Of a stretch of 64,000 nt of DNA, positions 61,194 through 64,000 are shown in pieces. The translations under genes were made by a program, and so were the position numbers. The stretch spans positions 496,001-560,000 of the forward strand of contig NZ_JBIPKE010000020.1 of NCBI RefSeq assembly GCF_044005705.1. Direction: 5' to 3'. Below the pieces are notes generated by a model. That model saw only the letters and a program-made list of their open reading frames with translations, was not told the origin of the DNA and ran no database searches. How positions within the stretch are numbered: the first letter of the stretch is position 1; each line of letters begins with the position of its first letter. Source of the DNA: Marinoscillum luteum. Its GTDB lineage: Bacteria > Bacteroidota > Bacteroidia > Cytophagales > Cyclobacteriaceae.

Positions 61194-64000
61194 TTAATCT
61201 TTGATCATCTTGAAGGTTTTCAACTGTTCACCAGACTGCACCTTGAAGAAATAAATACCCGCCTTGAGGGATGCTGTATTCAATAACTGATTGACAACCC
61301 CATGCTCATCAGCGCTTTCGACCTGATAAAGCGCCTGCTTACCAGACATGTCCCATACGGAAATCTGATGATCCTTTCCTTCCTGAGACTGAATTTTGAT
61401 CTGTACCTGACTGGTAAACGGATTGGGATAAACCGCTACCGATGAACTGAAAACCTGTGTAGGGATCAGCTCAGCTCCTAACCTGGAACCACTCACAGCC
61501 TCCAGTGTCCAATGCCCGCTGTATGCACCATTGTAGACCGAACCGTGCTGCGCATAGCCTGTGAGGTTTTCAATGTGGACATAGTCACCTGACTGCCACC
61601 TGTTGCGAATGCGCTTGTGACCGTCAAAGTCCTCCAGCGCCCACTGCGCACTCCAGGCACCGGTACCAATATTTGTACACTCTACATAGCTCTGCAGGGT
61701 TTCTATGTTCAGGTAATCACCTGTAGCCACATTCTTGATCGCCGTGTGACCATCCACACTCTCCAATGTCCAATGAGACGACTGGTCTCCGACCGAAGGA
61801 TTGCCATAGGCCGCCTGACTACCATTGTCATACAAATAGGAGCCCTGCCATCTGTTTTTGATACGGTAGGCACTACCACCACCGCCACCTGATGCTGTGG
61901 TGATGGTCACACTATTCAGATTGTAACCACCTGAATTCATGTAAATACGCATGATCTGACTGCCTGCGCTCAGACTAACGCCGGTAGCAGTCACGGTTTG
62001 CCAGCTTTGCCATCCCCCGGTATTTGGCACTGTGAGGTTGCCCGTTTTGTCTACGCCATCAAACTCCAGCCGAACCGTACCACCTACTGCACCTGCCACT
62101 CTCACGGCAATATCATAGTTACCTGCTGCAGATACATTGACCGAATACTCCAGCCATTCACCAGCATTGGTCCAGCCCACACTATAGCCCCCTTCAGAAC
62201 ATGCCTCTATGTCTACCCCTTCTGAGGTACGATACTGACCGCCATTGTTGCTGGCGTCATTGTCATGAAAGGCCGTACCCTCACCTCCATTGTCAAAGTC
62301 TTCTGCCTCGATGGTGCCGGGGATGGCTCGCGCCGATCCTCCGAAAGGTGTCTGCCCAATGGAATTGACCGTAAGGGAGAAGGTCTGTGTACTGGTGCAT
62401 CCACCCACATTGGTATAAGTGGCCACGTAATTACCGGATTGGCTCACCTGTACATTGGTCAGGGTAACCTCACGGGTAGTCGCGGAGAAACTATTGGGTC
62501 CGGACCAGCTCCACGATCCACCAGAGGTAGGCTGTGGGCCGAAAGCCACCGATCCACCTGCATCCAGGGTGGCACTGGCTGTCTGATTCCACGCACCACC
62601 ATTCACCTGTGTGTAGGGCGTGATTGCTGTAGGGCTGCAGGCTCCGGGGTTGCTGTTGTACCAGATGCCATTCTGATACCAGCCATCTGAACCTCTGGAT
62701 AAATCCGCCGACTGGCTGGTGCCATCATTGAAGATCAGGTTGGTAGTGGTCACATTGGTGAAGGTGTGGGCATACCAGTCTCCACCCTCATTGGTCATGG
62801 CCACACCCGGCCAGGATCCGTCTGCCAAAACCCCTGACGGCTGTGCAGCCCACCAGTAGATATTGATGCCGGTACCCCATGCGGATGGCCTGTAGAAATG
62901 CACGGTAAAGCTCGGAGCGGTATTCACGGTGATCACTGAAGTATCCGTGAAGCCACCGTCCTGAGTAGTAGCAGTGATGGTGGCCGTACCCGCAGCGATC
63001 GCCGTTACCAGTCCGGAAGTATTCACGGTAGCCACACTGGTATTACTGGAAGACCAGGTTACGTTTTGGTTGGTGGCGTTAGATGGCTGCACGGATGCCG
63101 AAAGCTGAGTGGTCAGCCCGGCATTGATGCTGGCACTGGCCGGATTCACAGCGATACCGGTCACGTCTACCTGCGGTACATTTCCATTGGACACTACAAT
63201 GTACTGATACGGGGTGAGGGTAACATTCTGGCCGGTGGTCCAGCTCACAGAAGTACCCGGATTGAAAATGTCAGTGTAGGACCCAGCCATACCGGATGGG
63301 ATGGTAAATGTGCTGTTGCTTCCTCTTGGGTTGATCAATACGGCTACTTTCTCTCCTCCGCTTTCTTTGGTAAAGGCAATCACATTCGGGTTGGTATTGG
63401 CCGGGTCGATGTAAGAGGTAGGCTGTCCCCTCCTGAGTGCCACGCTGTTGTTTCGGGCATTGAGGATCTTCTGCATCTCAGTGTAAACTGTCAAGTCCTG
63501 CGACCAGTTGATGTTTCCTGAATTCCATGGATATGTCAACGGATTGGTGTTGCCCACCTCGATCCCATTGTACACAAAAGGCACCCCCCGGTGGTAAGTC
63601 GCCAGTGCAAAGGCAGACATGACGGCATTTCTCCCGCCATTGAGGAATGAAAACGGTGAGCCATCGGCGTTGTAATCGTCATGATTGCTTAAAAATCTCG
63701 CCACCAGCTGTGTGGAGCTGGCTCCATTGTATTCACCGGCTGTCACACCATCCAGATTGGTTACGGGTTCGCCCGAGTTCCAGATTTTCTTCATCACATT
63801 CCAGTAGAAGTTGGTGCCGAAGATGTAATCGAACCCCTGAGCATAATGCGCCCCAGGCTGGTTTTGTCCACAGGTAGTACATCCTGAGTTGGTCCCCTCA
63901 TTTGACCCTTCCGCCAGAAGCAGCAAATCATGCGTGCTGATTCCCCGTAAATTACTGATGGAACTGTTCCAAAACGCCTGCGGTGGCTGGTCGGCCCAGT
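61194..64000 (-). CDS. Secreted multi-module GH13 alpha-amylase with T9SS domain (5' part beyond the right edge)
   Basis: The frame is open to the right edge, so the N-terminus is outside. Visible order: end of the GH13 barrel with the acid/base Glu region LLLLAEGSNEG and ARFLSNHDDYNADGSP (conserved His-Asp), the amylase C-terminal beta domain, a Big_2 Ig module (VTGIAVNPASASINAG), a CBM26/25-like starch-binding module (FTVHFYRPSAWGTGINIYWWAAQ), an Ig-like stretch, a CBM6-like module (IEAEDFDNGGEGTAFHDND), a beta-trefoil-like region with three NRWQSG/HWTLE repeats, and a T9SS sorting domain. It would degrade starch or glycogen at the surface, a different substrate from the rest of the window. 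Confidence 0.9.
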   Translation of the reverse strand, partial: WADQPPQAFWNSSISNLRGISTHDLLLLAEGSNEGTNSGCTTCGQNQPGAHYAQGFDYIFGTNFYWNVMKKIWNSGEPVTNLDGVTAGEYNGASSTQLVARFLSNHDDYNADGSPFSFLNGGRNAVMSAFALATYHRGVPFVYNGIEVGNTNPLTYPWNSGNINWSQDLTVYTEMQKILNARNNSVALRRGQPTSYIDPANTNPNVIAFTKESGGEKVAVLINPRGSNSTFTIPSGMAGSYTDIFNPGTSVSWTTGQNVTLTPYQYIVVSNGNVPQVDVTGIAVNPASASINAGLTTQLSASVQPSNATNQNVTWSSSNTSVATVNTSGLVTAIAAGTATITATTQDGGFTDTSVITVNTAPSFTVHFYRPSAWGTGINIYWWAAQPSGVLADGSWPGVAMTNEGGDWYAHTFTNVTTTNLIFNDGTSQSADLSRGSDGWYQNGIWYNSNPGACSPTAITPYTQVNGGAWNQTASATLDAGGSVAFGPQPTSGGSWSWSGPNSFSATTREVTLTNVQVSQSGNYVATYTNVGGCTSTQTFSLTVNSIGQTPFGGSARAIPGTIEAEDFDNGGEGTAFHDNDASNNGGQYRTSEGVDIEACSEGGYSVGWTNAGEWLEYSVNVSAAGNYDIAVRVAGAVGGTVRLEFDGVDKTGNLTVPNTGGWQSWQTVTATGVSLSAGSQIMRIYMNSGGYNLNSVTITTASGGGGGSAYRIKNRWQGSYLYDNGSQAAYGNPSVGDQSSHWTLESVDGHTAIKNVATGDYLNIETLQSYVECTNIGTGAWSAQWALEDFDGHKRIRNRWQSGDYVHIENLTGYAQHGSVYNGAYSGHWTLEAVSGSRLGAELIPTQVFSSSVAVYPNPFTSQVQIKIQSQEGKDHQISVWDMSGKQALYQVESADEHGVVNQLLNTASLKAGIYFFKVQSGEQLKTFKMIKD

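Overview
The window looks like a chromosome segment of a Gram-negative Bacteroidota polysaccharide degrader, probably of the Cytophagales type. The evidence is a SusC/SusD pair, a hybrid two-component regulator (HTCS) with beta-propeller repeats, several type IX secretion (T9SS) C-terminal sorting domains, many Cys lipoproteins and -7 boxes close to TAnnTTTG. No rRNA, tRNA, CRISPR array, prophage or complete insertion sequence was seen. The theme is breakdown of xylan and other uronic-acid-containing polysaccharides.

Region 1 (1-10746, minus) is a compact run of eight genes in transcription order: GH3 beta-xylosidase, GH10 xylanase, Tat-exported GFOR-like sugar oxidoreductase, IlvD/Edd sugar-acid dehydratase, GntP permease, FAH-family 2-keto-3-deoxy-pentonate dehydratase, 2-oxoglutarate-semialdehyde dehydrogenase, and a second GH10 cut by the left edge. 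Together they outline a xylan -> xylose -> xylonate -> 2-oxoglutarate (Weimberg-type) route, apart from a lactonase, which is not visible. The diverging plus-strand pair (11113-14473) is GH67 alpha-glucuronidase plus mannonate dehydratase UxuA, for the glucuronosyl side chains.

Region 2 (15009-22551) is a 1513-residue T9SS surface protein with two LamG-like domains, followed by a LytTR response regulator and a LytS-type TPR histidine kinase. A pair of 10-bp direct repeats with 21-bp period lies between regulator and surface protein. Next is a YefM/YoeB toxin-antitoxin pair with a palindromic operator, bracketed by two identical 98-bp repeats. Region 3 (23619-29509, minus) is a second uronate operon: DUF4861 lipoprotein, SDR fructuronate reductase, UxuA paralogue, GntP paralogue and glycerate kinase.

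Region 4 (29796-38758) holds a TIG-domain glycan-binding lipoprotein, an SdpI-like membrane protein, an acetyl-xylan-esterase-like SASA protein, a GH10 with a carbohydrate-binding module inserted into its catalytic domain, and an unusual 7TM receptor whose cytoplasmic end is an IS1595-transposase-like zinc ribbon plus helix-turn-helix instead of a kinase. The last is the strongest candidate for an undescribed signalling device. Region 5 (38846-57430) is a polysaccharide utilisation locus (GH2, GH88, SusD, SusC, HTCS, beta-helix protein, jelly-roll lyase-like protein) with a Gfo/Idh oxidoreductase, an omptin-like barrel and a PL14-like lyase beside it. It probably targets a glucuronic-acid-rich glycan. 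Region 6 (57500-64000) holds a degenerate serine beta-lactamase-like lipoprotein downstream of three stacked inverted repeats, a CPA1 antiporter between dispersed repeats, and a secreted multi-module GH13 amylase cut by the right edge.

All identifications come from reading motifs in the translated sequence; no database search was possible.
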